Shown here: one piece after another, positions 39,081 through 47,802 of the stretch
Position numbering within the stretch: the first letter of the stretch is position 1
How the letters are laid out: every line of letters starts with the position of its first letter
Assembly (NCBI RefSeq): GCF_900174585.1
Contig: NZ_FWPT01000006.1
Location: forward strand, 186,001 to 250,000
Source: Parendozoicomonas haliclonae
Lineage (GTDB): Bacteria > Pseudomonadota > Gammaproteobacteria > Pseudomonadales > Endozoicomonadaceae
Direction of reading: 5' to 3'
Length of the DNA: 64,000 nucleotides
Program-made: the position numbers and the translations under genes
Notes under the pieces: model-generated
Told to the model about the DNA's origin: nothing
Databases searched by the model: none
Seen by the model: only the letters and a program-made list of their open reading frames with translations

Positions 39081-40235
39081 ATGAATTTTGAACTCACTTC
39101 TGAGCAAAAGGCTTTTCAGAAGGCTGCCCGGGATTTTGCCCGTCAGGAGCTAGCTCCCCACGCTGCAGAATGGGACCGAACCAGTCACTTCCCCGTTGAT
39201 ATCATCAAGAAAGCCGGTGAACTTGGCTTTCTCTCCATCTATACCCCTGAACATGCCGGTGGCATGGGACTAAGCCGACTAGACGCCAGCCTGATCTTTG
39301 AAGAGCTGTCTGCCGGTTGTACAACCACTGCTGCCTTTATGACCATCCACAATATGGCAACCTGGATGGTGGCGACTTTTGGTAATGAACAGGTGCGTGA
39401 TACCTGGTGCCCGGAATTGGTGACCGGTGAGAAGCTGGCTTCTTACTGTCTGACCGAGCCCGGTGCCGGCAGTGATGCCGCCTCCCTGAAAACCACAGCA
39501 GTCAAAGAGGGTGATCACTATGTGATCAATGGCAGCAAGTGCTTTATCTCCGGAGCCGGCAGTACCGATGTGTTGGTGGCAATGGTGCGTACGGGCGAAG
39601 CTGGCCCCAAAGGTATCTCCACGCTAGTGATTCCTGCCGATGCCGAAGGTATCAGCTATGGCCGCAAAGAAGAAAAAATGGGCTGGAACTCCCAGCCAAC
39701 CCGCACCATCACCTTTGAAGATGTGCGAGTGCCGGTTGCCAACCGTCTGGGCGAGGAAGGCGAAGGCTTCCGCTTTGCCATGAAAGGTCTTGATGGTGGC
39801 CGCATCAACATTGCCACCTGCTCGCTGGGTACCGCACGGGCGGCAATTGAGCAGGCGCGTACTTACCTGCACGAGCGCAAGCAGTTCGGTAAGGAGATTG
39901 GCGAGTTCCAGGCCCTGCAGTTCAAATTGGCTGATATGGCTACCGGGCTGGTGGCCTCAAGGCAGATGGTACACCTTGCGGCAGCCAAGCTGGATGCCGG
40001 TGATGCGCAGCTTTCATCCTACTGTGCCATGGCCAAGCGGTTCGCCACGGATACCTGTTTTGATGTTTGTAATGATGCCCTGCAGCTGCACGGCGGCTAT
40101 GGTTATATCCGTGAATATCCGCTGGAGCGTTTTGTCCGTGACAGCCGGGTACACCAGATTCTTGAAGGTACCAATGAAATTATGCGGGTGATTATTGCCC
40201 GTCGTCTGCTGTCCGATGAAACCTTTCAGGTTTAA
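39081..40235 (+). CDS. Acyl-CoA dehydrogenase (short/branched-chain or isobutyryl-CoA type)
   Basis: A 384-residue flavoenzyme that oxidises acyl-CoA to 2-enoyl-CoA. Signature 1 ASYCLTEPGAGSDAASLKT and signature 2 QLHGGYGYIREYPLERFVRDSRV are present, and the catalytic base Glu lies in QILEGTNEIMRV. DRTSHFPVDIIKKAGELGFLSIYTPEHAGGMGLSRLDASLIFEELS suggests the isobutyryl-CoA dehydrogenase-like branch used in valine degradation. AGAGAG precedes the start. The enoyl-CoA hydratase follows 62 bp later. Confidence 0.9.
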   Translation: MNFELTSEQKAFQKAARDFARQELAPHAAEWDRTSHFPVDIIKKAGELGFLSIYTPEHAGGMGLSRLDASLIFEELSAGCTTTAAFMTIHNMATWMVATFGNEQVRDTWCPELVTGEKLASYCLTEPGAGSDAASLKTTAVKEGDHYVINGSKCFISGAGSTDVLVAMVRTGEAGPKGISTLVIPADAEGISYGRKEEKMGWNSQPTRTITFEDVRVPVANRLGEEGEGFRFAMKGLDGGRINIATCSLGTARAAIEQARTYLHERKQFGKEIGEFQALQFKLADMATGLVASRQMVHLAAAKLDAGDAQLSSYCAMAKRFATDTCFDVCNDALQLHGGYGYIREYPLERFVRDSRVHQILEGTNEIMRVIIARRLLSDETFQV

Positions 40236-40297
40236 CCTAGCTTCTTAGGTAGTGACGCCTTTTTACAATGACAGGAACAGGAAAGAGGATAATAACA

Positions 40298-41074
40298 ATG
40301 AGTGAAGCCCTGATTCTGGAAAAGCGTGGTTCGGTTGCCACGATTACCTTGAACAACCCTCCAGCCAATACCTGGACGCTGGATAGCCTGAACCAGCTGG
40401 AAAAAATCGTTCAGGAGCTGAACGTCGACAGAGAGATTGTCAGTCTGGTTATTGTCAGTGACTCTCCGAAATTTTTTTCTGCCGGAGCGGATCTCAAACA
40501 GTTTGCCGACGGTGATAAAGAGCAGGCCGCTGAGGTGGCTCAAGCCTTTGGTCGGGCCTTTGAAACCCTGACTGACTTCCGGGGCGTTTCTATCGCTGCC
40601 ATCAACGGTTATGCCATGGGTGGTGGTCTGGAAGTGGCTTTGGCCTGCGATCTTCGCATTGCCGGAGATCAGGCAGTTATGGCCTTGCCGGAAGCTTCTG
40701 TTGGTTTGCTGCCTTGCGCTGGCGGCACCCAGAATCTGACTTTGTTAGTTGGTGAGGGCTGGGCCAAGCGTATGATTCTGTGTGGTGAGCGAGTGAATGC
40801 TGAACAGGCTCAGACGATTGGTCTGGTGGAAGAGGTTGTCGCCACTGATGATCTTCGTGCCCGAGCTCTGGAACTGGCCCATCAGGTTGCCAAGCAAAGC
40901 CCTGACAGTATCGCGGCCTGCAAGCAATTGGTACAGATGGGCCGCAGCCTGCCGCAACGTCAGGTTCTGCCTGCGGAAAGAGAGCTGTTTATTGCTCTGT
41001 TTGATGGCGAAAATCAGAAAGAAGGCGTGAACGCGTTTCTGGAAAAACGTACTCCTGCATGGCAGTACGACTGA
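40298..41074 (+). CDS. Enoyl-CoA hydratase/isomerase family protein
   Basis: A 258-residue crotonase. The oxyanion-hole segments FSAGADLKQFA and NGYAMGGGLEVALACDLRIAG are clear. Both hydratase glutamates are present (GGGLE and LPEASVGLLP), so hydratase activity is expected. The ATG at 40298 has AGAGGA 8 bases upstream; an in-frame upstream ATG at 40268 lacks one. It follows the acyl-CoA dehydrogenase and probably hydrates that enzyme's product, as in valine or short-chain acyl-CoA breakdown. Confidence 0.88.
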   Translation: MSEALILEKRGSVATITLNNPPANTWTLDSLNQLEKIVQELNVDREIVSLVIVSDSPKFFSAGADLKQFADGDKEQAAEVAQAFGRAFETLTDFRGVSIAAINGYAMGGGLEVALACDLRIAGDQAVMALPEASVGLLPCAGGTQNLTLLVGEGWAKRMILCGERVNAEQAQTIGLVEEVVATDDLRARALELAHQVAKQSPDSIAACKQLVQMGRSLPQRQVLPAERELFIALFDGENQKEGVNAFLEKRTPAWQYD

Positions 41075-41108
41075 TAGCTGTCTAATACGACCCTGTTATC
41101 CACCCTGA

Positions 41109-41129
41109 CCGGTCAGCGCTGCTGACCGG
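41109..41129 (+). terminator. Hairpin after the enoyl-CoA hydratase gene, weak terminator candidate
   Basis: ccggtcagc (41109-41117) and gctgaccgg (41121-41129) form a perfect 9-bp stem with loop gct. Only a distant T-run (around 41147) follows. Confidence 0.45.
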
Positions 41130-41204
41130 CCTGTGATGTATTCCCCTTTTCAGCCTGATTAGCCTTGCCCGCTGGATACCTTTATCTGCAGGCAGGTGAT
41201 GCTA

Positions 41205-44200
41205 ATGAATGCACAAATCAGACCTCGGCGCGCACTGCGCTCTTCTAATCCACTCCCTCCTACCGGGACAGAGCCTTCCACAGGGAAGGGGAAAGGGCGC
41301 GCTAAAGTCAGTAAGCGTGATACCAGCACTGCGCAGATTCCTGCCGGACCATCGAGGTCTGGTAACACATCGACTCGCCAGCGTCGGGTCAACCTTCCTC
41401 CGAAAAATGATGGCTGGTTACGTCCAGGAACCATTGGCCAGACTTTTATGCAACTGCCTAACAACTTTGGCGGCAAGACTTGTGGTATCAGTGCCGGTCA
41501 GGCCTTCTTATCTTTTGCTGTCAGTGATCAATTGCTTGGTGAGATTAAAGAGCGTGAGTGTCCGGAAGAACTCCTGACAGATCGGGCTGCGGATGAAATC
41601 CCGGCACTGCAGGATTCCTGGGAACGCCTGAGAGACAGCTTTGTTGATTACCAGCTCGCCTTACGATGCCCTGAAGAAACAGAAGATGAAGGCGAAGAAT
41701 CACCTCTGGATGCCAAGCTGATCGAGCTGATTGAAGCGAGTTATGTGTTTCACCAGATCTCCGGTGATCACCGTCTGGCTGATGTGCTCCCTTTTGAGGT
41801 TGACGTTGATAACAGCAGGCAGTCTGGGTTTCTCAGCAATGAAGTGTTGAACAAGATTCAGCAAGGTGATGTTGAAGAGTTTATGGAGTTTCTTCTGAAC
41901 AGTATGGGTATGCTGCAGGGAGGGACGCGATGGAGCAACTTCCTGGAAGTCGAGTGGGGGCATCGTTACGAGCTGGGTATTGCTGGTGGTGAGCCGGTCT
42001 ACCTGGATAAGCCTTTTGCTGTCCCGCTGCCGGATTACTGGATAGAGATTCCTTTTGCCACCAAGGCCGGGGAGTATCGTCCCACAAGTTTGCAGGACTA
42101 TATCGGGAGTCGGGTTTACCAGTTACCGGGCGAGCCCATGAACTTTGATAATGGAGATGAAAGTCTCGCAAGAACCACAATAGAGAATGAAATTCAGGGC
42201 TTGTCACGCCGGCGTCTGGGTGCCCAGAAGAAGCGTCAGGTAACCCGGGAGCTGGAAGCGTTGAAGGTCAAAGAGTGGAATGGAGCCTGTGTTCCTCATG
42301 CTTCTCTTGTCCGACTGCGCATCGGTGAAAATAATGATGGCCTTTGTATTCGTCTGAACGTGGGAAAAAGTTCAGGTGAGCAGGAGAAAAGCAGTTTTGA
42401 TAATGGCGAACTGACTGCAGCGGATACTGAACGCCCAGAGCTAAACATTTCACCGGTCGTGACCGGCAAAGAGCTGTTCAAGGAGTACTACTGCCACGAA
42501 GAACGTGAAAGTAGAAAGGATGAAGACGGAGCGTCTGTTGGCACCACCGATAAAATTTATTTTGTCTCCCAGGCCATGCCTCAGGAGCAGGGCGCAGCCT
42601 GCCAGTTAAGTCAGGCTATCTATGAGATGTTCGGCATGCAGGTCGCCCGTCTGACGCCTATCCGTCGGCGAGAGAAAAGCTCAAAGAGGGTATCTTTGAA
42701 TCCGGATGGTCGGGTGATGCATGCCATGGATGTGCTCCCTGAACCGGCTGATTACACCAAAGTCGCGGTCAATCAGGCGATACGCAATGGCGTGTCTAAT
42801 CAGGAAGCCGTTGTCGTAGATGCGTTGCTGGGGAATCTGGATGTTGCCAGCTCACGTCTCGCGGTTATGGAACAGGTGGTTGATGCCGCAGGGCAGACCG
42901 GGAATGTACTTTACCGTACCGACTTCTCCGGTTGTATGGGTTACAACCGGGAGAAAGGTTACCAGAAGCATGCTAATGGCTTTGATCGAAACCGTTTCGG
43001 TCTGGATGCTTCCAAAGATCTGCTGAAACTAAAGCGGGAAATGAATGCCAGTGATGAGAGTCTTCGCAAAGGTATGGCGCTGCTCTCACAGCTGACTGAC
43101 AGTGATATCTGTGCGCTGGTTGCCTATCACTTGTCAAAGTACAAGACCGGAAGTCAGAGTTCTCAGCAAGATCAGGAGCAGGTGGTACGCACATTAATCA
43201 GTCGGCGGGACAGTCTTCTGAAGATGGCCCAGTTCAAGCCTACGGCTCAGGATCTGGATGAAGCCCACAAGATCGCTTTCTCCAGCCGTAATAAATCCCA
43301 CCATGAAGTGGCATCGGCACTGGCTGGCAGTGATGGTCGCTTTGAGTTGCCGGAGGTTTATAACCTTGGGCAGGGCTCGGTTTATCAGGGACAGATTACC
43401 GCGATGGTGTGTCAGGTTGGTGATACTTCGCGCTCTGGCCACCTGATTACGCTGTTTGAGTATGGCGGTGAATGGATGGTGGCGGATGATCTGTGCAAGA
43501 GCCATGAAGCCGTGCTGCTCAGTGACTACTTGGATGACACCGTGAAGGGACATCTGGTAGATCAGAATGCTCCGAATGGCTGGGGAACCCTGGCCAATAT
43601 GCTTACCAAGGATATGAAGCTGGTAACTCCATCCCTGCTGTTTGTTCGTCGGGTGGGTGAACAGTGCAGGCCGGAACTGGAACCGGAGTTTATGCGGGGA
43701 CGGATGCAAAGCTGGCTGGATAATAATGCGCCAGACTCATCTGACGATCAGGTTGAAGCTATGGATGAGGAGCGCCCAGGCGCCTCGGATCCCCAGTCAT
43801 CGGAAACCGACGAAATCTTTATAGTAGAAGACCCCGGCTCCGAAGAAGAAATGGAGCTGGTTGTTCTCGAAACCCGCAAACGCGGCCGAGGCTTCCAAAA
43901 GCCTGCACATCCAAAGGCGGTCAAAAAAGTCAAACTTGAACCGGTTGTGGTATCCAGCGATGAGGATGATACACAGGCTGATGATGAGTCCGAGGATGAG
44001 CCGCAACCGAAAGCAGTGAAAAAGAAAAAGACTCATAGCACGCGCAAAAGGGCAGTCAGTCCTGAGCGATCGTCATCGGAAGAATCTGCATCGTTCGATG
44101 ACGAGGAACCGGTCAAAAAGAAAACCTCGATCAAGACGAAAAAGGTTCACAAGAGAAAGCTGCGACGCTCGACTATTAAGGAGCAGACCAAGCCGGTGAT

Positions 44201-44219
44201 TCGACGCAAGCACTTCTAG
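41205..44219 (+). CDS. Ubiquitin-specific-protease-like (C19) protein with kinase-like insert and nuclear-type tail; candidate effector
   Basis: From the ATG at 41205 (AGG 8 bases upstream) the protein has 1004 residues; in-frame GTG 41196 and ATG 41199 are alternatives. Residues 1-65 are basic, Ser/Thr/Pro-rich and disordered. A USP Cys box lies at 86-105: NNFGGKTCGISAGQAFLSF with Cys93. QQGDVEEFMEFLLNSM (219-234) matches the QQDAxEFLxxLL element. The His box is at 727-762: YQGQITAMVCQVGDTSRSGH, His746, then GGEWMVADD with Asp761/Asp762. Between them, about 450-650, lies a HipA-like kinase-resembling region (VVDALLGNLDV, then VLYRTDFSGCMGYNREKG). Residues about 845-1004 alternate acidic/Ser blocks with Lys/Arg clusters (KKVKLE, KKKKTHSTRKR, KKVHKRKLRR). 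There is no signal peptide. Bacteria lack ubiquitin, so the likely target is a host. Confidence 0.72.
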   Translation: MNAQIRPRRALRSSNPLPPTGTEPSTGKGKGRAKVSKRDTSTAQIPAGPSRSGNTSTRQRRVNLPPKNDGWLRPGTIGQTFMQLPNNFGGKTCGISAGQAFLSFAVSDQLLGEIKERECPEELLTDRAADEIPALQDSWERLRDSFVDYQLALRCPEETEDEGEESPLDAKLIELIEASYVFHQISGDHRLADVLPFEVDVDNSRQSGFLSNEVLNKIQQGDVEEFMEFLLNSMGMLQGGTRWSNFLEVEWGHRYELGIAGGEPVYLDKPFAVPLPDYWIEIPFATKAGEYRPTSLQDYIGSRVYQLPGEPMNFDNGDESLARTTIENEIQGLSRRRLGAQKKRQVTRELEALKVKEWNGACVPHASLVRLRIGENNDGLCIRLNVGKSSGEQEKSSFDNGELTAADTERPELNISPVVTGKELFKEYYCHEERESRKDEDGASVGTTDKIYFVSQAMPQEQGAACQLSQAIYEMFGMQVARLTPIRRREKSSKRVSLNPDGRVMHAMDVLPEPADYTKVAVNQAIRNGVSNQEAVVVDALLGNLDVASSRLAVMEQVVDAAGQTGNVLYRTDFSGCMGYNREKGYQKHANGFDRNRFGLDASKDLLKLKREMNASDESLRKGMALLSQLTDSDICALVAYHLSKYKTGSQSSQQDQEQVVRTLISRRDSLLKMAQFKPTAQDLDEAHKIAFSSRNKSHHEVASALAGSDGRFELPEVYNLGQGSVYQGQITAMVCQVGDTSRSGHLITLFEYGGEWMVADDLCKSHEAVLLSDYLDDTVKGHLVDQNAPNGWGTLANMLTKDMKLVTPSLLFVRRVGEQCRPELEPEFMRGRMQSWLDNNAPDSSDDQVEAMDEERPGASDPQSSETDEIFIVEDPGSEEEMELVVLETRKRGRGFQKPAHPKAVKKVKLEPVVVSSDEDDTQADDESEDEPQPKAVKKKKTHSTRKRAVSPERSSSEESASFDDEEPVKKKTSIKTKKVHKRKLRRSTIKEQTKPVIRRKHF

Positions 44220-44470
44220 ATGGTCAAACGAGGGTACTGTTAATTCTTGTATTTAGGCCGTTGAAAATACGCACAGATAGGTTGCCATAATCTGATAAAA
44301 TGAGTATGGCTACTTGTTTTGTGGGGGGCTCCCTCATTTCAAAAGCAGGTATCTGAGTATTGTCTGGTATGTGCCGTGTGTTGTGGGTTTTGCGCAGAGC
44401 CGTAAAACTTGTCTAGCAGGTTGGCAGGGCACTTCACCAGAGCTAAACATTTTCAACAGGATCTTACTCT

Positions 44471-45181
44471 ATGCCTGCCTGTCGTATCCGCTGGTATAAA
44501 CTATTGTGTCTGGCATTTGCCGGTTCTTTTCTGACTGCCTGTCAGTCTATTGCACCGGTGTTATCTCAAGACACCGCGCCACCAACGGTTATGGATAAAA
44601 AGCCCCAGGCAGAACAGGCCGAAACCGGTGAGAAGGAGCCTTCGCTCACACCGGAAACCAAGCCTCTGCCACTGTGCAAGCCTGTTGAGCCAAAGCCTGT
44701 GATCTGCCGGACACAGGTGATCTATCAGCCGGTTAAAATTGATGACAAGCTCACTATTGGTGAAGTTGAAACCATCGTTCTTCCGGGTATTGATAACCTT
44801 GCCCTGAAAGCCCGGATCGATACGGGTGCAGAAACCTCCTCCCTGCATATCACCAGCAGCCGCCTGTTTGAGCGGGATGGTAAGCGCTGGGTTGCGTTTA
44901 CTGTTCCCCTGAATGAAAACGACAGTGTGACTCTGGAGCGTCCGCTATCCAGGACTGTGTTGATCAAACAGAAAGAGAATATGGAATCCATGCGTCGCAT
45001 GGTTGTAGTACTCAGTGTTCGTCTGGGTACGCTGGAACGGAATGTAGAGTTTACCCTTGCTGATCGGGAGGGTTTTGAATTTCCTGCCCTGATTGGTCGC
45101 AACTTTCTCAAAGACATGGCTATTGTTGATGTGGGCCATGAGTTCCTTGCTACAGGATCCGGTGTTTCACCACAGTCCTGA
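44471..45181 (+). CDS. Retropepsin-like putative lipoprotein (PF05618, 'ATP-dependent zinc protease' family)
   Basis: A 236-residue protein with a lipoprotein signal ending LTAC (Cys24), so probably anchored in the envelope. A Pro/Glu-rich spacer runs to about residue 75. The catalytic-type aspartate is Asp117 in KARIDTGAETSSLH, the retropepsin DTGA motif, and FPALIGRNFL closes the half-domain. Such single-lobed aspartic proteases dimerise. It heads a three-gene set with an inactive transglutaminase/7TM protein and an ATP-grasp ligase, a combination known across gammaproteobacteria and proposed to make or process a peptide-like modification. The 251 bases before it hold no gene. Confidence 0.82.
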   Translation: MPACRIRWYKLLCLAFAGSFLTACQSIAPVLSQDTAPPTVMDKKPQAEQAETGEKEPSLTPETKPLPLCKPVEPKPVICRTQVIYQPVKIDDKLTIGEVETIVLPGIDNLALKARIDTGAETSSLHITSSRLFERDGKRWVAFTVPLNENDSVTLERPLSRTVLIKQKENMESMRRMVVVLSVRLGTLERNVEFTLADREGFEFPALIGRNFLKDMAIVDVGHEFLATGSGVSPQS

Positions 45182-45220
45182 TCCGGTAGTTTATTCTCCT
45201 TGTTAATCTGAACGAGTTTC

Positions 45221-46789
45221 ATGAAAAGTAACAAAAGCCAGGTGATGCTGGTGGTACTGTTTTTGGTACTGCTTGGCCTCACCGTTGCAGGCTATAAGCA
45301 TTTTGTTTTGGGGTTCCCCCTGTTCCCCGGTGAGAAAGCGGAGATCTGGGATGTCGAAGCCCAGATACAGTTCCGTGGAGACAGTGGCCCGGTCAGCGTT
45401 TCTTTGGCGATGCCCGAGCCCGGCAGCAAGTTCAGCGTGTTGGATACTATGTATGCTGCTCCCGGTTATGGTTTTCGTACCATCGGGCAGGATGGCATAG
45501 AGCGTGCCGAATGGACCAGAAGGGAAGCTTCCGGTCGGCAGACCATCTATTACAAGATCAAGGTTGAAGACACTCTTCCCGAGCTTGCGCGGGTTGAGGA
45601 TGAAGATACGCTGTCCGAACCGACAGAGAATACCGACGCTGTCTTTTTCTCTCCGAGTCTTGAAGGGGCATACAAGGCCGCAGCTGATGGCATTGTGGCT
45701 AATGCACAGGCGGAATCTTCGGACCAGTTGAGCTTTGTCGCCTTGCTGATTCGTGGACTGAATGAAGTGGAGTTCAGCCCGGAAGCCCGTTTTCTGGAAG
45801 ACCTGTTAAGCGGTAACTCGGATTACACCCGGATCGACGTCACCATGCGTCTGCTTCAGGATGCCGGAGTGCCAGTACGCAAGGTACGTGGTGTGTTGTT
45901 GGAAGACACCCGTCGTAACCAGCCGCTGGTGGATATGGTGGAGGTGCATGTTGATGGGCACTGGACCATGTTTAATCCGGAAACCGGTGAGGAAGGTGCG
46001 CCAGGTAACTTCCTGCCCTGGCAGCGCGGAGGCGTTTCTCTGCTGGATGTGACTGGTGGCTATAACTCACGAGTGACCTTCTCTGCCATTTCCCGTTCTG
46101 TACCGTTGGAAGAGCTGGCGGTTGAGCAGGGGCGTCAGGCACGCACTGCATTGGTGGATTTCTCTCTCTACGCGCTGCCGATTGAAGAACAGAATGCCTA
46201 CCGCTATATCCTGCTGGTGCCTATCGGTACCTTGATTGTGGTGTTGATGCGTATTCTGGTGGGCCTGAAAACCAGTGGTACCTTTATGCCGGTACTGATT
46301 GCCCTGGCCTTCCTGCAAACAAAACTGCTCCCGGGGCTGGTGATCTTCCTGACCATTATTGCCATTGGTCTATGGATTCGCTTTATTCTCAGCCGACTTA
46401 ACCTGTTGCTTGTGGCTCGAATATCCTCGGTGGTGATTGTGGTTGTTGGCATTATGGGAGCCATGAGCCTGCTCAGTTATAAGCTGGGTATCCAGCAGGC
46501 TATGAGCGTGACTTTCTTCCCGATGATTATTCTGGCCTGGACCATCGAGCGGATGTCGATCCTTTGGGAGGAAGAAGGTCCAAAGGATGTGTTCGTCAGC
46601 GGTGGTGGCAGTCTGGCGGTTGCGGTTCTTAGCTACTTCGCCATGACTAACGGATTTGTTGAACATCTGACGTTTAACTTCCCGGAGCTGCTGCTGGTGA
46701 TTCTGGGCTTTACTCTGCTGCTGGGTCAGTACACAGGTTATCGTCTGCTGGAACTGAAACGCTTTCGACCGATGATTGAGGAGCGCTGA
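45221..46789 (+). CDS. Inactive transglutaminase-fold protein fused to seven transmembrane helices
   Basis: A 522-residue inner-membrane protein. One helix (about 7-27) leads into a periplasmic region, with a transglutaminase-like fold around residues 185-265 (DVTMRLLQDAGVPVRKVRGVLL, then VEVHVDGHWTMFNPETGE). The His and Asp-like positions remain, but I find no catalytic Cys in this region, as in the known inactive family. From about residue 325 come seven helices (PIGTLIVVLMRILVGLKTSGTFMP onward). It lies 39 bp after the retropepsin gene and 2 bp before the ATP-grasp gene. Confidence 0.85.
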   Translation: MKSNKSQVMLVVLFLVLLGLTVAGYKHFVLGFPLFPGEKAEIWDVEAQIQFRGDSGPVSVSLAMPEPGSKFSVLDTMYAAPGYGFRTIGQDGIERAEWTRREASGRQTIYYKIKVEDTLPELARVEDEDTLSEPTENTDAVFFSPSLEGAYKAAADGIVANAQAESSDQLSFVALLIRGLNEVEFSPEARFLEDLLSGNSDYTRIDVTMRLLQDAGVPVRKVRGVLLEDTRRNQPLVDMVEVHVDGHWTMFNPETGEEGAPGNFLPWQRGGVSLLDVTGGYNSRVTFSAISRSVPLEELAVEQGRQARTALVDFSLYALPIEEQNAYRYILLVPIGTLIVVLMRILVGLKTSGTFMPVLIALAFLQTKLLPGLVIFLTIIAIGLWIRFILSRLNLLLVARISSVVIVVVGIMGAMSLLSYKLGIQQAMSVTFFPMIILAWTIERMSILWEEEGPKDVFVSGGGSLAVAVLSYFAMTNGFVEHLTFNFPELLLVILGFTLLLGQYTGYRLLELKRFRPMIEER

Positions 46790-46791
46790 TT

Positions 46792-47802
46792 ATGTGGCTC
46801 CTCGATATGCTGGAGCGGCGCAGAAAGCTCAAGGAACGTGGAGTGCTGGGTATGAACCGGCGCAATCATGCCTACATCGGGCGGTACAATGATCGTTCCC
46901 TGTATCCGGTGGTGGATGACAAGGTCACCAGCAAGAAGATGGCTATTGCTGCTGGTGTGGCTGTGCCCAAGCTTCTGCATATCATCGAGAGTATCCATGA
47001 GCTGGCGCTGTACCGTTCCGAACTGGAAAAACTCACCGAGTTTGTTCTGAAGCCGGCCAAGGGTAGTGGCGGCAAAGGCATCATGGTCATCACCGGGCGC
47101 GATGATAAAGGCTGGATCAAAGCCAGCGGCGGACGGGTGACCTACTCCGATCTTGAACGACACATCTCTAATAGTCTGGGTGGTCTGTACAGTCTGGGCG
47201 GGAAAAGCGATGTGGTGATGATTGAGGGGTTGATCAAGGCCGATCCGGTTTTTGATCGTTTCAGCTTTGAAGGGGTTCCTGATATCCGCACCATCGTATT
47301 TCAGGGCTATCCGGTTATGGCGATGATGCGCCTTGCGACGCGTCGCTCTGATGGCAAGGCTAACCTGCATCAGGGCGCCGTGGGTGTTGGACTGGATCTG
47401 GCAACCGGCCGGAGTCTCAAAGCCGTTCAGTTTGGCCGACCTGTGGTGAAACATCCTGACACCGGCCATGCCTTTGATGATCTGAAAGTACCGCACTGGC
47501 GACGTTTACTGGAGCTTTCCTCCGCCTGTTATGACATGACCGGACTGGGCTACCTCGGGGTGGATATTGTTCTCGACCGGGATCATGGACCACTGATTCT
47601 GGAGCTGAATGCGCGTCCGGGGCTGGCTATACAGATGGCCAATGGTCAGGGCTTGCTGCCAAGGCTGCAGACTGTTGAAGGGATTCCCCGTCACCACCCT
47701 TCCGTGGCAGAGCGGGTCGATTTCTCACAGACGACGTTTGCCCAGTATCGAACTGTCAGTCACGTTCACACGGATAGCGTACAGCCAGAGCTTCCAGGAT
47801 GA
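46792..47802 (+). CDS. ATP-grasp alpha-L-glutamate ligase-like protein
   Basis: A 336-residue cytoplasmic ATP-grasp enzyme of the RimK-like group. LGMNRRNHAYIGRYNDRSLYPVVDDKVTSK opens the fold, FVLKPAKGSGGKGIMVI is the nucleotide-binding region, and the metal-binding end LILELNARPGLAIQMAN is characteristic of the alpha-L-glutamate ligase-like family. The group probably forms peptide bonds between amino acids and an unknown acceptor. The start lies 2 bp after the 7TM gene stop, so the pair is translationally coupled. Its last 47 bases overlap the convergent Rap1a-like gene. Confidence 0.88.
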   Translation: MWLLDMLERRRKLKERGVLGMNRRNHAYIGRYNDRSLYPVVDDKVTSKKMAIAAGVAVPKLLHIIESIHELALYRSELEKLTEFVLKPAKGSGGKGIMVITGRDDKGWIKASGGRVTYSDLERHISNSLGGLYSLGGKSDVVMIEGLIKADPVFDRFSFEGVPDIRTIVFQGYPVMAMMRLATRRSDGKANLHQGAVGVGLDLATGRSLKAVQFGRPVVKHPDTGHAFDDLKVPHWRRLLELSSACYDMTGLGYLGVDIVLDRDHGPLILELNARPGLAIQMANGQGLLPRLQTVEGIPRHHPSVAERVDFSQTTFAQYRTVSHVHTDSVQPELPG

